Origin: Hyunsoonleella ulvae
Lineage (GTDB): Bacteria; Bacteroidota; Bacteroidia; Flavobacteriales; Flavobacteriaceae
Length of the DNA stretch: 64,000 nucleotides
Assembly (NCBI RefSeq): GCF_016827605.1
Contig: NZ_JAEPJQ010000007.1
Span: 106,861 to 170,860 of the forward strand
Reading direction: 5' to 3'
A program made the translations under genes and the position numbers. Of the stretch, positions 46,200-54,357 are shown one piece after another (positions within the stretch are counted from its first letter, which is position 1; each line of letters opens with the position of its first letter). The notes beneath the pieces were generated by a model. It searched no databases, was not told the DNA's origin, and worked only from the letters and a program-made list of their open reading frames with translations.

Positions 46200-46766
46200 A
46201 TGGTAACTACAAGTGATATACGAAACGGATTATGTATTAGATATAATAATGATATTTATAAAATAGTAGAGTTTTTGCATGTTAAGCCAGGCAAAGGGCC
46301 AGCATTTGTAAGAACAAAACTAAAAAGTGTAACAAACGGAAAAGTGATCGACAATACCTTTTCCGCTGGTCATAAATTAGAAGATGTGCGTGTAGAAACC
46401 CATAAATTTCAGTTTCTATATAATGACGGAGAGTATTTTCATTTTATGAATACTGAGGATTATTCTCAAATTCAACTTACTGAAGCAGCATTAGATAACC
46501 CTGGATTAATGAAAGAAGGCGAAGTTGTAACCGTTTTAATTAACACTGAGGACGACATGCCTTTATCAGTAGATTTACCTGCTAGTGTGATTCTTGAGGT
46601 AACGCATACAGAGCCTGGGGTAAAAGGGAATACTGCTACCAATGCAACTAAACCTGCAACGGTAGAGACTGGAGCAGAGGTAAACGTTCCTTTGTTTATT
46701 AATGAGGGCGATAAGATTAAGGTTGAAACTGCAAAAGGCACTTATAAAGAACGCGTAAAAGAATAA
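46200..46766 (+). CDS. efp: Elongation factor P
   Basis: 188 residues with the three-domain EF-P pattern. The loop HVKPGKGPAFVRTKLK carries the conserved Lys (about 33) that is modified in some bacteria. PLSVDLPASVILEVTHTEPGVKG and the C-terminal FINEGDKIKVETAKGTYKER are standard. It relieves ribosome stalling at polyproline. Its place inside the lipid A operon links it only by transcription. No modification enzyme is visible nearby. Confidence 0.94.
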   Translation: MVTTSDIRNGLCIRYNNDIYKIVEFLHVKPGKGPAFVRTKLKSVTNGKVIDNTFSAGHKLEDVRVETHKFQFLYNDGEYFHFMNTEDYSQIQLTEAALDNPGLMKEGEVVTVLINTEDDMPLSVDLPASVILEVTHTEPGVKGNTATNATKPATVETGAEVNVPLFINEGDKIKVETAKGTYKERVKE

Positions 46767-46771
46767 TTTAG

Positions 46772-47716
46772 TTGAAGTTTCCTAAACCAGAATCCTTAAA
46801 AAGCATAGCGCAACTAATTGATTGTGAATTTGTTGGCGACTCTAATCTTCCAGTTCTTGGAATGAACGAAATTCATGTAGTTGAGCCAGGAGATATTGTA
46901 TTTGTAGATCATCCTAAGTATTATGATAAAGCACTAGAGTCTAAGGCAACCATAATACTAATCAATAAAAAGGTTGACTGTCCAGAAGGGAAAGCACTTT
47001 TAATCAGCGATGACCCTTTCAGGGATTTTAATAAATTATCTCAGCATTTTAAGCCGTTTCAAGTTTCCAATACTTCTATTTCCCAATCAGCTAGCATAGC
47101 AGAAGGTACTGTTGTGCAACCTAATACCTTTATCGGTAATAATGTAAAGATTGGTAAAAATTGTGTAATACATTCAAATGTGAGTATCTATGACGATGCT
47201 ATAATAGGGGATAATGTCACAATTCATGCAGGCACAATATTAGGAGCCAATGCATTTTATTACAAAAATAGACCTGAGGGGTTTGATAGATTATTATCCT
47301 GTGGGAGGGTAGTGATAGAAGACAATGTAGATATTGGAGCCTCTTGTACAATTGACAGGGGGGTAACTGGGGATACAACTATTAAAGCAGGAACTAAAAT
47401 TGACAACTTAGTGCAAATAGGGCACGATACCATTATCGGGAAAAAATGCCTCATAGCTTCTCAAGTTGGTATTGCAGGTTGTGTTGTCGTTGAAGATGAA
47501 GTTACCATTTGGGGTCAAGTAGGCATAACAAGTGGAATTACTATTGGTAAAAAAGCAGTTATTTCTGCAAAAGCGGGTGTGAGTAAATCTTTGGAAGGAG
47601 GAAAAGGATATTTCGGAATTCCAGCGGATGATTTTCGAACAAAATACAAAGAAATAGCATCAATTAGAAAAATCCCTGAAATCTTAGAAACTTTAAAAAA
47701 ACAAAGTGATAAGTAG
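46772..47716 (+). CDS. Second LpxD-like UDP-3-O-acylglucosamine N-acyltransferase
   Basis: 314 residues. It has the LpxD layout: an N-terminal domain starting FPKPESLKSIAQLIDCEFVG, hexapeptides (FIGNNVKIGKNCVIHSN) and IGASCTIDRGVTGDTTI plus LVQIGHDTIIGKKCLIAS. In the catalytic loop it has GHD where the first copy has AHN. It is about 27 residues shorter than the copy at 42964 and diverged from it, so substrate or chain length may differ, or it acts on another sugar. The start is TTG (46772), 5 bases after efp. Confidence 0.82.
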   Translation: MKFPKPESLKSIAQLIDCEFVGDSNLPVLGMNEIHVVEPGDIVFVDHPKYYDKALESKATIILINKKVDCPEGKALLISDDPFRDFNKLSQHFKPFQVSNTSISQSASIAEGTVVQPNTFIGNNVKIGKNCVIHSNVSIYDDAIIGDNVTIHAGTILGANAFYYKNRPEGFDRLLSCGRVVIEDNVDIGASCTIDRGVTGDTTIKAGTKIDNLVQIGHDTIIGKKCLIASQVGIAGCVVVEDEVTIWGQVGITSGITIGKKAVISAKAGVSKSLEGGKGYFGIPADDFRTKYKEIASIRKIPEILETLKKQSDK

Positions 47717-47739
47717 TTTATTTTTCCCTTAAAATAAAT

Positions 47740-47747
47740 TACTTTTG
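47740..47747 (+). promoter_or_regulatory. Candidate -7 element before sucD
   Basis: A perfect TACTTTTG match to TAnnTTTG followed by C, 34 bases before the sucD ATG. It lies in the 65-base gap after the lipid A block and suggests that sucD is transcribed separately. Confidence 0.5.
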
Positions 47748-47781
47748 CTTGACTTAAAAAATAAACGAAAAATCATCACAA

Positions 47782-48654
47782 ATGAGCGTTCTAGTAAATA
47801 AGGATTCAAAAATTATAGTGCAAGGTTTTACTGGTAGTGAAGGTACATTTCACGCTAGTCAAATGATTGAATATGGTACAAATGTAGTTGGAGGTGTTAC
47901 TCCGGGAAAAGGAGGGCAAACACATTTAGATAAACCTGTGTTTAATACAGTGCAAGAAGCTGTAGAACAAGTAGGGGCAGATACTACTATTATTTTTGTA
48001 CCACCTGCATTTGCTGGTGACGCTATCATGGAAGCAGCAGATGCCGGAATTAAAGTGATTATTGCTATTACAGAGGGCATCCCTGTTGCAGATATGATTA
48101 CAGCATCAAATTATATTAAAGATAAAGGATCAAGATTAATTGGCCCTAATTGTCCGGGTGTAATTACACCAGGGGAAGCAAAAGTTGGTATCATGCCAGG
48201 TTTTGTGTTTAAGCAAGGAAAAGTGGGTATTGTATCCAAATCAGGAACATTAACCTATGAAGCAGCAGACCAAGTTGTAAAACAAGGTTTAGGGATCACA
48301 ACAGCAATAGGTATTGGTGGAGACCCAATCATAGGTACTACAACAAAAGAAGCTGTTGAATTATTGATTAACGATTCTGAAACTGAAGCTGTAGTAATGA
48401 TAGGAGAGATAGGAGGGCAGTTAGAAGCTGATGCAGCAAACTGGTACAAACAAAGTGGAAGCAAAAAGCCAATAGTAGGTTTTATAGCAGGAGAAACTGC
48501 GCCTGCAGGTCGTACCATGGGACATGCTGGAGCAATTGTAGGAGGTAGTGACGACACAGCTCAAGCAAAAAAGAAAATTATGAGTGAGTGTGGTATTCAT
48601 GTAGTAGACTCTCCTGCAGAAATTGGAAAAAAAGTAGCCGAAGTACTCGGATAG
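47782..48654 (+). CDS. sucD: Succinate-CoA ligase subunit alpha
   Basis: 290 residues. The CoA-binding Rossmann domain starts [36 protein letters not shown] and [17 protein letters not shown] contain the phospho-His (about residue 247). It works with SucC, not present here, in the TCA cycle to form succinate and ATP or GTP. Normal length. It has its own promoter candidate and a strong terminator, so it appears to be a single-gene unit. Confidence 0.95.
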   Translation: MSVLVNKDSKIIVQGFTGSEGTFHASQMIEYGTNVVGGVTPGKGGQTHLDKPVFNTVQEAVEQVGADTTIIFVPPAFAGDAIMEAADAGIKVIIAITEGIPVADMITASNYIKDKGSRLIGPNCPGVITPGEAKVGIMPGFVFKQGKVGIVSKSGTLTYEAADQVVKQGLGITTAIGIGGDPIIGTTTKEAVELLINDSETEAVVMIGEIGGQLEADAANWYKQSGSKKPIVGFIAGETAPAGRTMGHAGAIVGGSDDTAQAKKKIMSECGIHVVDSPAEIGKKVAEVLG

Positions 48655-48676
48655 AACACATAAATTTATTTTGAAG

Positions 48677-48709
48677 ATCCGTTAATTTTAAAATTAACGG
48701 ATTTTTTTT
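48677..48709 (+). terminator. Rho-independent terminator after sucD
   Basis: A fully palindromic stem ATCCGTTAATTTT/AAAATTAACGGAT (48677-48702) followed by eight T, 22 bases after the sucD stop. Confidence 0.9.
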
Positions 48710-48783
48710 GCTCTTTATTGAAAAAAGGGTAACAAAACATGGCTCTAGTGTATATAATGGTGTAATGATAAAAACCTAAAATC

Positions 48784-49359
48784 ATGAAAACTGTTAAAGT
48801 GTTTTTTGCAGCCCTAGCTATTATAATGTCAATCAGTAGTTGTTCTAAGGATGACGATTCCATCCAGTATATAGAGGCAGATCCACAATTCCCGATGAAA
48901 ACATTACTTGAAAGTGGCGCTGTGGAACTTACAGGAACTAAGGTTAACTGGGTAAACACCTATGAATTAGGTTATGAGTTTAAAACTTTCAAAAATGGAA
49001 AAATTACTGCTTTAGGAGTTCGTATACCAGATAACGGGGAATTTCGCGTTACACTTTGGAACTCTGACACCGAAGAAATTTTGGTTACCCAAAATGTAAT
49101 ATCAACTTCAGGATTAATTTCTTTTGAAGATATAGCTCCAGTACAAATTTCTTCAGGAACTCGTTATTTTATTTCAGTGAATACTAATAGTTACTATATT
49201 TTTAGCAATGATGGTAACATTATCTTTCCAGCTGAAACAGACGATATTATCATTTTATCTTACGGTGGTATCTTTGGAACCGCACAGGCTCTACCAACCA
49301 TTACTTCACAAACGGATTATGTAGGTGTTGTAGACGTAAAATTTATTCCCGATAATTAA
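48784..49359 (+). CDS. Surface-type lipoprotein with DUF4082-like domain
   Basis: 191 residues. The lipoprotein signal ends MSISSC with Cys20, followed by SKDDD, which matches the surface lipoprotein export signal of Capnocytophaga/Flavobacterium. The mature domain has ELGYEFKTFKNGKITALGV, FRVTLWNSDTEEIL and ISSGTRYFISVNTNS, a pattern like DUF4082, a beta-sandwich often found beside carbohydrate-binding proteins. Function unknown. A single-gene unit between two terminators. Confidence 0.7.
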   Translation: MKTVKVFFAALAIIMSISSCSKDDDSIQYIEADPQFPMKTLLESGAVELTGTKVNWVNTYELGYEFKTFKNGKITALGVRIPDNGEFRVTLWNSDTEEILVTQNVISTSGLISFEDIAPVQISSGTRYFISVNTNSYYIFSNDGNIIFPAETDDIIILSYGGIFGTAQALPTITSQTDYVGVVDVKFIPDN

Positions 49360-49372
49360 TACCAGTGTTTTG

Positions 49373-49398
49373 AACCTTACGATTTTGTGAGGTTTTTT
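49373..49398 (+). terminator. Rho-independent terminator after the DUF4082-like lipoprotein
   Basis: AACCTTAC (49373-49380) pairs with GTGAGGTT (49387-49394) with one G-T pair, followed by a T run, 14 bases after the stop codon. Confidence 0.78.
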
Positions 49399-49431
49399 AT
49401 TTTCAAACAATCTGTATTTCTTATATTTGAT

Positions 49432-49439
49432 TGAAATTG
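49432..49439 (+). promoter_or_regulatory. Candidate -7 element before fabG
   Basis: A perfect TATATTTG match to TAnnTTTG, 27 bases before the fabG ATG and downstream of the preceding terminator. The -33 region is unclear. Confidence 0.45.
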
Positions 49440-49466
49440 AAAATTATTTAAATAGACTAATAAAAC

Positions 49467-50213
49467 ATGAAGTTATTAGAAGGTAAAACAGCTATAATTA
49501 CTGGTGCAAGCCGAGGTATAGGAAGAGGAATAGCAAAAGTTTTTGCAGAACAAGGAGCTAATATAGCATTTACATACAGTTCTTCTGTTGATGCTGCCAA
49601 CGCATTGGAGAAAGAATTAAAAGATGCAGGTGTAAATGCCAAGGGATACCAAAGTAATGCGGCAAGTTTTGAAGATGCACAGCAACTAGCTGAAGATGTA
49701 GTAAAAGAATTTGGAAGTATAGATGTGCTTATAAACAATGCTGGAATTACAAAGGATAACTTACTAATGCGCATTAGTGAGGAAGATTTTGATAAAGTTA
49801 TTGAGGTAAATCTTAAATCTGTATTTAACATGACTAAGGCAGTACAGCGTACCATGCTAAAACAGCGAAAAGGCTCAATAATTAATATGAGTTCAGTAGT
49901 AGGTGTAAAAGGTAATGCGGGCCAAACAAATTATGCAGCATCTAAGGCAGGAATTATAGGTTTTTCTAAGTCGGTAGCTTTAGAATTAGGATCCAGAAAC
50001 ATTAGGAGTAATGTTATAGCTCCAGGTTTTATAGAAACCGAGATGACAGCTAAGTTAGATGAAGAAGTTGTAAAAGGCTGGAGAGCAGGAATTCCTTTAA
50101 AACGAGGAGGTACGCCAGAGGACGTAGCCAATGCTTGTGTGTTTTTGGCAAGTGATATGAGTGCTTATGTTACGGGACAAACCTTAAATGTTGATGGGGG
50201 AATGCTTACATAG
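49467..50213 (+). CDS. fabG: 3-oxoacyl-ACP reductase
   Basis: 248 residues. It is a classical SDR with TGASRGIGRGIA (NADPH), LINNAGITKDNLLMR, Ser in INMSSVVGVKG and YAASK as the catalytic Tyr-Lys. GFIETEMTAKLDEEV and YVTGQTLNVDGGM match FabG closely. It reduces 3-oxoacyl-ACP in fatty acid elongation. It is followed after 12 bases by the VWA gene. Confidence 0.94.
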   Translation: MKLLEGKTAIITGASRGIGRGIAKVFAEQGANIAFTYSSSVDAANALEKELKDAGVNAKGYQSNAASFEDAQQLAEDVVKEFGSIDVLINNAGITKDNLLMRISEEDFDKVIEVNLKSVFNMTKAVQRTMLKQRKGSIINMSSVVGVKGNAGQTNYAASKAGIIGFSKSVALELGSRNIRSNVIAPGFIETEMTAKLDEEVVKGWRAGIPLKRGGTPEDVANACVFLASDMSAYVTGQTLNVDGGMLT

Positions 50214-50225
50214 TTTTAAGGTTTA

Positions 50226-52256
50226 ATGCAGGCAAAAATATTGTTGTACATAATATTATCTGGAATTATAGCGCTACTAGTAGCGCTTTTTCAGTATAAA
50301 TATAAATCAAAACATAAAGGCAGGTTATCCTTACTATTTACTTTTTTACGTTTTCTAACGGTTTTTACTTTATTGTTGTTATTAATAAATCCAAAGTTTA
50401 CACAAGTTAAAGTTTATCTAGAAAAGCCCAACCTAGTATTAGCTGTAGATAACTCTAATTCTATAGCGCATTTGCATCAAGAAGATAGCGCTTTAAGGGT
50501 TTTGGAGCTATTAAAAAATAACCCTAGCCTGAATGATAACTTTAAATTGGATGTGTTTTCTTTTGATGAAACGCTTCAGAACTCAGGGGAATTCAATTTT
50601 AAATCAGAGGGGAGTGATATAGATAAAGCATTGCGTGGAATTTCAGAAGTCTATAAAAATGAAATTGCTCCTGTGGTTTTGATCTCAGATGGTAATCAAA
50701 CCTTTGGAAACGATTATTCTGTTTCAAATACATATAAACAACCTGTGTATCCAATAATTTTAGGAGATACCGTTACTTATGCAGACTTAAGTATAAAACA
50801 ACTTAATGTTAACAGATATGCGTTTTTAAAAAATAGATTCCCCGTAGAAGCTATTTTAGTTTATCAAGGTAATTCTAGTGTTTCTTCTAAGTTTAGAGTC
50901 GTAAAAAATGGTAGTACAGTATTTGCTAAAACTATAAACTTTTCAAAGCAAAACAGTTCAGAGATTATACAATTTACACTTCCAGCCAATAGCGTTGGTA
51001 TTAATAGTTATGTAGCAACCTTAGAGCCATTACTAACAGAGAAAAATACAATAAATAACTCAAAAAATTTTGCTGTTGAGGTTATTGACCAAAAGACTAA
51101 AATTGCTTTAGTAACCGATATATTACATCCAGATATAGGGGCATTCAAGAAGAGTATTGAAACAAACGAACAGCGTTCGGTTTCAATTTTAAATCCTTAC
51201 GAATTTTTGGATAAAGTTAATGAATTTCAATTGGTTATATTGTATCAGCCAAACAATAAGTTTAAGAGGCTGTATGAGGTTTTGGATAAAGCATCCCTAA
51301 ATACATTTACAGTAATTGGCACAAAAACAGCATTAGGTTTTTTAAACAACACAGTTGGGTTTTTAACTCAGGAAAGCACAGGGCAAATAGAAGATTTTCA
51401 GCCAAAATTAAATTTGAATTTCTCGCCTTTTTTAGTGGAAGATATCAATTTTGAAAGTTTTCCGCCATTAAAAGGGCCTTTTGGTGTGTCTAAATTCTCG
51501 ATACCTTTTGAAACTTTACTGGAGAAAACAGTTTTAGGTATTGAAAAAAACGAACCGCTATTAGCTGCCTTGGAGCACAATGGCAAACGGGAAGCTGTGT
51601 TATTTGGAGAAAATATTTGGAGATGGCGTGCACAAAGTTTTGTGAACGAAACGTCTTTTTCCAGTTTTGATAATTTTATTGGAAAATTAGTGCAGTATCT
51701 CGCTTCAAATAGAAAAAAGTCGAGGCTAACAATAGATTATAAGTCATTTTATACAGGTAGTTCCAATATTGTTATTACATCGCAAGCATTTGATAAGAAT
51801 TACGAATTTGATGCACGACAGTCACTGGAGTTAATTCTAGAAAATACGGCTACAAAAGAAAAACAAGTGTTTCCATTTGTACTTAGGAATAATAGTTACC
51901 AGATAGACCTAACTGGTATTGCGGCGTCTAAATATAATTTTGTGGTACGTTCAAAAAGTGAAAATATATCAAAATCTGGTAGTTTTGAAGTGTTAGAATA
52001 TAATATAGAACAGCAATTTTTAAATGCAGATGTAACGAAGTTGCAACAATTAGCTACTAATACCAATGGCAAAGCCTATTTTATGAATTCAGTAGATGCG
52101 TTAGTTTCAGAATTATTGTCTAATGAAAGCTATAAACCTATCCAAAAAAGCGATAAAAATACCGTACCTTTGATAGACTGGAAATATTTATTAGGTTTTA
52201 TAGTATTTACACTATCTGCCGAGTGGTTTCTAAGAAAATATAATGGACTAATTTAA
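50226..52256 (+). CDS. Membrane protein with von Willebrand factor A-like domain
   Basis: 676 residues. Two N-terminal helices (about 5-22 and 34-56) precede a VWA-like domain. LAVDNSNS provides the DxSxS metal site (about 73-80), and VVLISDGNQTFGND a further metal-site Asp. A large extracytoplasmic region follows, and a last helix (YLLGFIVFTLSAEWFL) lies near the C terminus. The architecture resembles Bat-like/aerotolerance or DUF4159-type membrane proteins of Bacteroidota. The role is unknown. It is co-transcribed with fabG and a prohibitin-family gene 14 bases downstream. Confidence 0.75.
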   Translation: MQAKILLYIILSGIIALLVALFQYKYKSKHKGRLSLLFTFLRFLTVFTLLLLLINPKFTQVKVYLEKPNLVLAVDNSNSIAHLHQEDSALRVLELLKNNPSLNDNFKLDVFSFDETLQNSGEFNFKSEGSDIDKALRGISEVYKNEIAPVVLISDGNQTFGNDYSVSNTYKQPVYPIILGDTVTYADLSIKQLNVNRYAFLKNRFPVEAILVYQGNSSVSSKFRVVKNGSTVFAKTINFSKQNSSEIIQFTLPANSVGINSYVATLEPLLTEKNTINNSKNFAVEVIDQKTKIALVTDILHPDIGAFKKSIETNEQRSVSILNPYEFLDKVNEFQLVILYQPNNKFKRLYEVLDKASLNTFTVIGTKTALGFLNNTVGFLTQESTGQIEDFQPKLNLNFSPFLVEDINFESFPPLKGPFGVSKFSIPFETLLEKTVLGIEKNEPLLAALEHNGKREAVLFGENIWRWRAQSFVNETSFSSFDNFIGKLVQYLASNRKKSRLTIDYKSFYTGSSNIVITSQAFDKNYEFDARQSLELILENTATKEKQVFPFVLRNNSYQIDLTGIAASKYNFVVRSKSENISKSGSFEVLEYNIEQQFLNADVTKLQQLATNTNGKAYFMNSVDALVSELLSNESYKPIQKSDKNTVPLIDWKYLLGFIVFTLSAEWFLRKYNGLI

Positions 52257-52270
52257 AAGAATAAAATACC

Positions 52271-53086
52271 ATGGAAAGATTGCCAAAAATAGCATTGCCT
52301 ATTATCATCACAGTTGTCATACTTTTTGTTTTACTGGCAAAATCTGCCGTAACCATAGGCTCTGGTGAGGCAGGGGTGTTGTATAAAACATTTGGAGGTG
52401 GTGTGGTAACAGATGAAGCTCCTATGGGAGAAGGGTTTCATATCGTAGCACCTTGGAACAAAGTTTATATTTATGAGGTGCGTCAGCAAGAACTATTTGA
52501 AAAAATGAGAGTACTATCATCAAATGGATTGGAGATTCAAATTGATGGTTCGGCTTGGTACCAACCCGTATATGAAGATTTAGGGAAGTTGCACCAAACA
52601 TTAGGCGAAAATTATTTACAAAGGGTAATACAACCGGCCATCCGAAGTGCTGCGAGAAGTGTTGTTGGCCGTTATACACCTGAACAATTATATTCTACCA
52701 AAAGAGATGCGATTCAGGATGAAATTTTTGTTGAAACAAAGAAAATTTTAGAAAAACAATATGTGCAATTAAATGAGGTTTTGGTACGTGATGTTACTTT
52801 GCCGCCAACTATTAAGGAAGCAATTGAGCGTAAACTAAAACAAGAGCAGGAATCTCTGGAGTATGAATTTAGATTGGTAACAGCGGAAAAAGAAGCGGAA
52901 AAGCAGCGTATTGAGGCTCAGGGTAAGGCAGATGCTAACAAAATTTTGAGTGCTTCGTTAACGGACAAGATTTTACAGGACAAAGGTATTGAGGCTACAA
53001 TGAAATTATCAGAATCTCCGAACAGTAAAGTTATTGTTATTGGCTCTGGTGACAGTGGGTTGCCTATTATCTTAGGGAATCAGTAA
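52271..53086 (+). CDS. Prohibitin/SPFH-domain membrane protein
   Basis: 271 residues. One N-terminal membrane helix (about 7-28) is followed by the SPFH domain (AGVLYKTFGGGV, FHIVAPWNKVYIYEVRQQE) and a charged coiled coil (about 175-235, EKEAEKQRIEAQGKADANK). It belongs to the prohibitin family, which forms membrane rings and modulates proteases such as FtsH. It should sit at the inner membrane facing the periplasm. Last gene before the his leader. Confidence 0.88.
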   Translation: MERLPKIALPIIITVVILFVLLAKSAVTIGSGEAGVLYKTFGGGVVTDEAPMGEGFHIVAPWNKVYIYEVRQQELFEKMRVLSSNGLEIQIDGSAWYQPVYEDLGKLHQTLGENYLQRVIQPAIRSAARSVVGRYTPEQLYSTKRDAIQDEIFVETKKILEKQYVQLNEVLVRDVTLPPTIKEAIERKLKQEQESLEYEFRLVTAEKEAEKQRIEAQGKADANKILSASLTDKILQDKGIEATMKLSESPNSKVIVIGSGDSGLPIILGNQ

Positions 53087-53155
53087 AGCGTAATTCACTT
53101 AGCTTAGTTTACAATTTAAAGAAAAACTAATTTATTTTAAATTTTGAACTAATAA

Positions 53156-53188
53156 TTTGGAATTATAGTTATAAATTACAGATATTTG
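53156..53188 (+). promoter_or_regulatory. Candidate promoter of the his operon
   Basis: TTTG (53156-53159) and GATATTTG (53181-53188, one mismatch to TAnnTTTG) are 21 bases apart, fitting the Bacteroidota model. Transcription would start a few bases before the leader ATG at 53204. Confidence 0.5.
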
Positions 53189-53203
53189 CATCAAATAAAT
53201 AAC

Positions 53204-53257
53204 ATGACTATTACTCAAACACATCATCATTTTTACATTTGCTCTCAAGCGAAGTAA
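53204..53257 (+). CDS. hisL: his operon leader peptide (MTITQTHHHFYICSQAK)
   Basis: A 17-residue frame with three consecutive CAT histidine codons (53222-53230), placed between the promoter candidate and the attenuator terminator of the his operon. In classical attenuation, ribosomes short of His-tRNA stall at these codons. The later codons TCT CAA GCG contain CTCAAGCG (53244-53251), which can pair with CGTTTGAG (53294-53301) in the terminator's 5' arm. The peptide itself needs no function. Confidence 0.85.
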   Translation: MTITQTHHHFYICSQAK

Positions 53258-53320
53258 AAATGTATTGAGTAATATCAACATATATTTTAAACCCGTTTGA
53301 GACAATCAAGCGGGTTTTTT
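53210..53320 (+). promoter_or_regulatory. Histidine attenuator: pause hairpins, antiterminator and terminator
   Basis: Visible pairings are ATTACTCAA (53210-53218) with TTGAGTAAT (53265-53273), CATTTTTAC (53228-53236) with GTAAAAATG (53254-53262), and TTTGCT with AGCGAA inside it. The terminator is AAACCCGTTTGA (53289-53300) with TCAAGCGGGTTT (53306-53317), then T. The competing antiterminator is CTCAAGCG (53244-53251) with CGTTTGAG (53294-53301). A ribosome stalled at the His codons would open the first hairpins and free CTCAAGCG, preventing termination. A ribosome at the stop codon would cover it and allow termination. Confidence 0.85.
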
Positions 53321-53377
53321 AGTGAAACTCAATTTGAAGAAGTCCAAAGGACGCACTTAAAATTGTATGTTGAACTA

Positions 53378-53397
53378 ATCCCGCTAAAGAGCGGGAT
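53378..53397 (+). repeat. Hairpin between the attenuator and hisG
   Basis: ATCCCGCT and AGCGGGAT pair perfectly around a 4-base loop, 46 bases before the hisG ATG. No T tract of note follows (GAGTTTTTAATC begins 3 bases on), so it is more likely a leader structure or repeat remnant than a second terminator. Confidence 0.45.
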
Positions 53398-53442
53398 ATG
53401 AGTTTTTAATCTGGAAACAGATAAATTAATTAAGATTAAAAA

Positions 53443-54300
53443 ATGAGTAAATTAAGAATTGCAGTACAGAAATCGGGTCGCTTAAACGAAGATTCGATGC
53501 GTTTGTTAAAAGATATAGGTATTTCTATTGATAACGGGAAAGACCAATTAAAAGCTTCAGCAAAGGGGTTTCCAGTAGAAGTTTTCTACCTGAGAAATGG
53601 AGATATTCCGCAATATTTAAAAGATGGCGTGGTAGATGCTGCGATTATTGGAGAAAACGTTTTAATAGAAAAAGGAGAGGGCATTGGTATAGTTGAAAAA
53701 CTAGGATTCTCGTCTTGTCGTGTTTGTATCGCTGTACCAAAGGCAGATAATTACAACAGTATAAAGGACTTAGAGGGTAAGCGTATTGCAACATCTTACC
53801 CTCATACAGTACAACAATTTTTAGATAAAAATGGTGTAAACGCAAATCTACACATCATTAATGGTTCAGTTGAAATTGCACCAAATATTGGTTTAGCAGA
53901 TGCTATTTGCGATATTGTTTCTAGCGGAAGCACCTTATTTAAAAATAATTTGAAAGAAGTAGATACAATTTTAAAATCTGAAGCAGTTTTAGCGGTGTCT
54001 CCTAAATTGGATACTGAAAGACAAGCCATTTTAGAGAAAATTAAATTTAGAATTCAGTCCGTTTTAAAAGGAAGAGATTCTAAGTATGTCTTATTAAATG
54101 CACCTAATGATAAACTAGAAGATATCATCAAAGTATTACCAGGAATGAAAAGCCCAACTGTATTGCCTTTAGCCGAAGAAGGCTGGAGTTCTGTACATTC
54201 TGTAATTAGTAAAAATCAGTTTTGGGATGTCATAGACGACTTAAAGGCCAAAGGAGCGCAAGGTATTTTGGTATGCCCAATTGAAAAAATGGTACTTTAA
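53443..54300 (+). CDS. hisG: ATP phosphoribosyltransferase, long form
   Basis: 285 residues. VQKSGRLNEDSMRLLKDIG at the start, GLADAICDIVSSGSTLFKNNLKEV (PRPP loop region, within about 149-172) and a C-terminal ACT-like domain (about 210-285) mark the long HisG form. That form is a hexamer inhibited by histidine and needs no HisZ. It condenses ATP and PRPP as the first step of histidine synthesis. First structural gene after the attenuator. Confidence 0.94.
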   Translation: MSKLRIAVQKSGRLNEDSMRLLKDIGISIDNGKDQLKASAKGFPVEVFYLRNGDIPQYLKDGVVDAAIIGENVLIEKGEGIGIVEKLGFSSCRVCIAVPKADNYNSIKDLEGKRIATSYPHTVQQFLDKNGVNANLHIINGSVEIAPNIGLADAICDIVSSGSTLFKNNLKEVDTILKSEAVLAVSPKLDTERQAILEKIKFRIQSVLKGRDSKYVLLNAPNDKLEDIIKVLPGMKSPTVLPLAEEGWSSVHSVISKNQFWDVIDDLKAKGAQGILVCPIEKMVL

Positions 54301-54302
54301 TT

Positions 54303-54330
54303 TTTTGTCATTCTGAACTCGTTTCAGAAT
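54303..54330 (+). repeat. Small palindromic repeat between hisG and hisD
   Basis: ATTCTGAA (54310-54317) and TTCAGAAT (54323-54330) form a stem with a 5-base loop. It is preceded by TTTGTC, as at the start of the larger element at 56680, so it probably belongs to the same dispersed family. It fills much of the 57-base gap before the hisD ATG. Confidence 0.6.
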
Positions 54331-54357
54331 CTCATTAATAATTTGAAGATTTATTTA

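Noticed and set aside
53378..53397. Second terminator in the his leader
   Set aside because: The stem is good but the following sequence has only a short, delayed T run, and it would block hisG independently of the attenuator; kept only as a hairpin.
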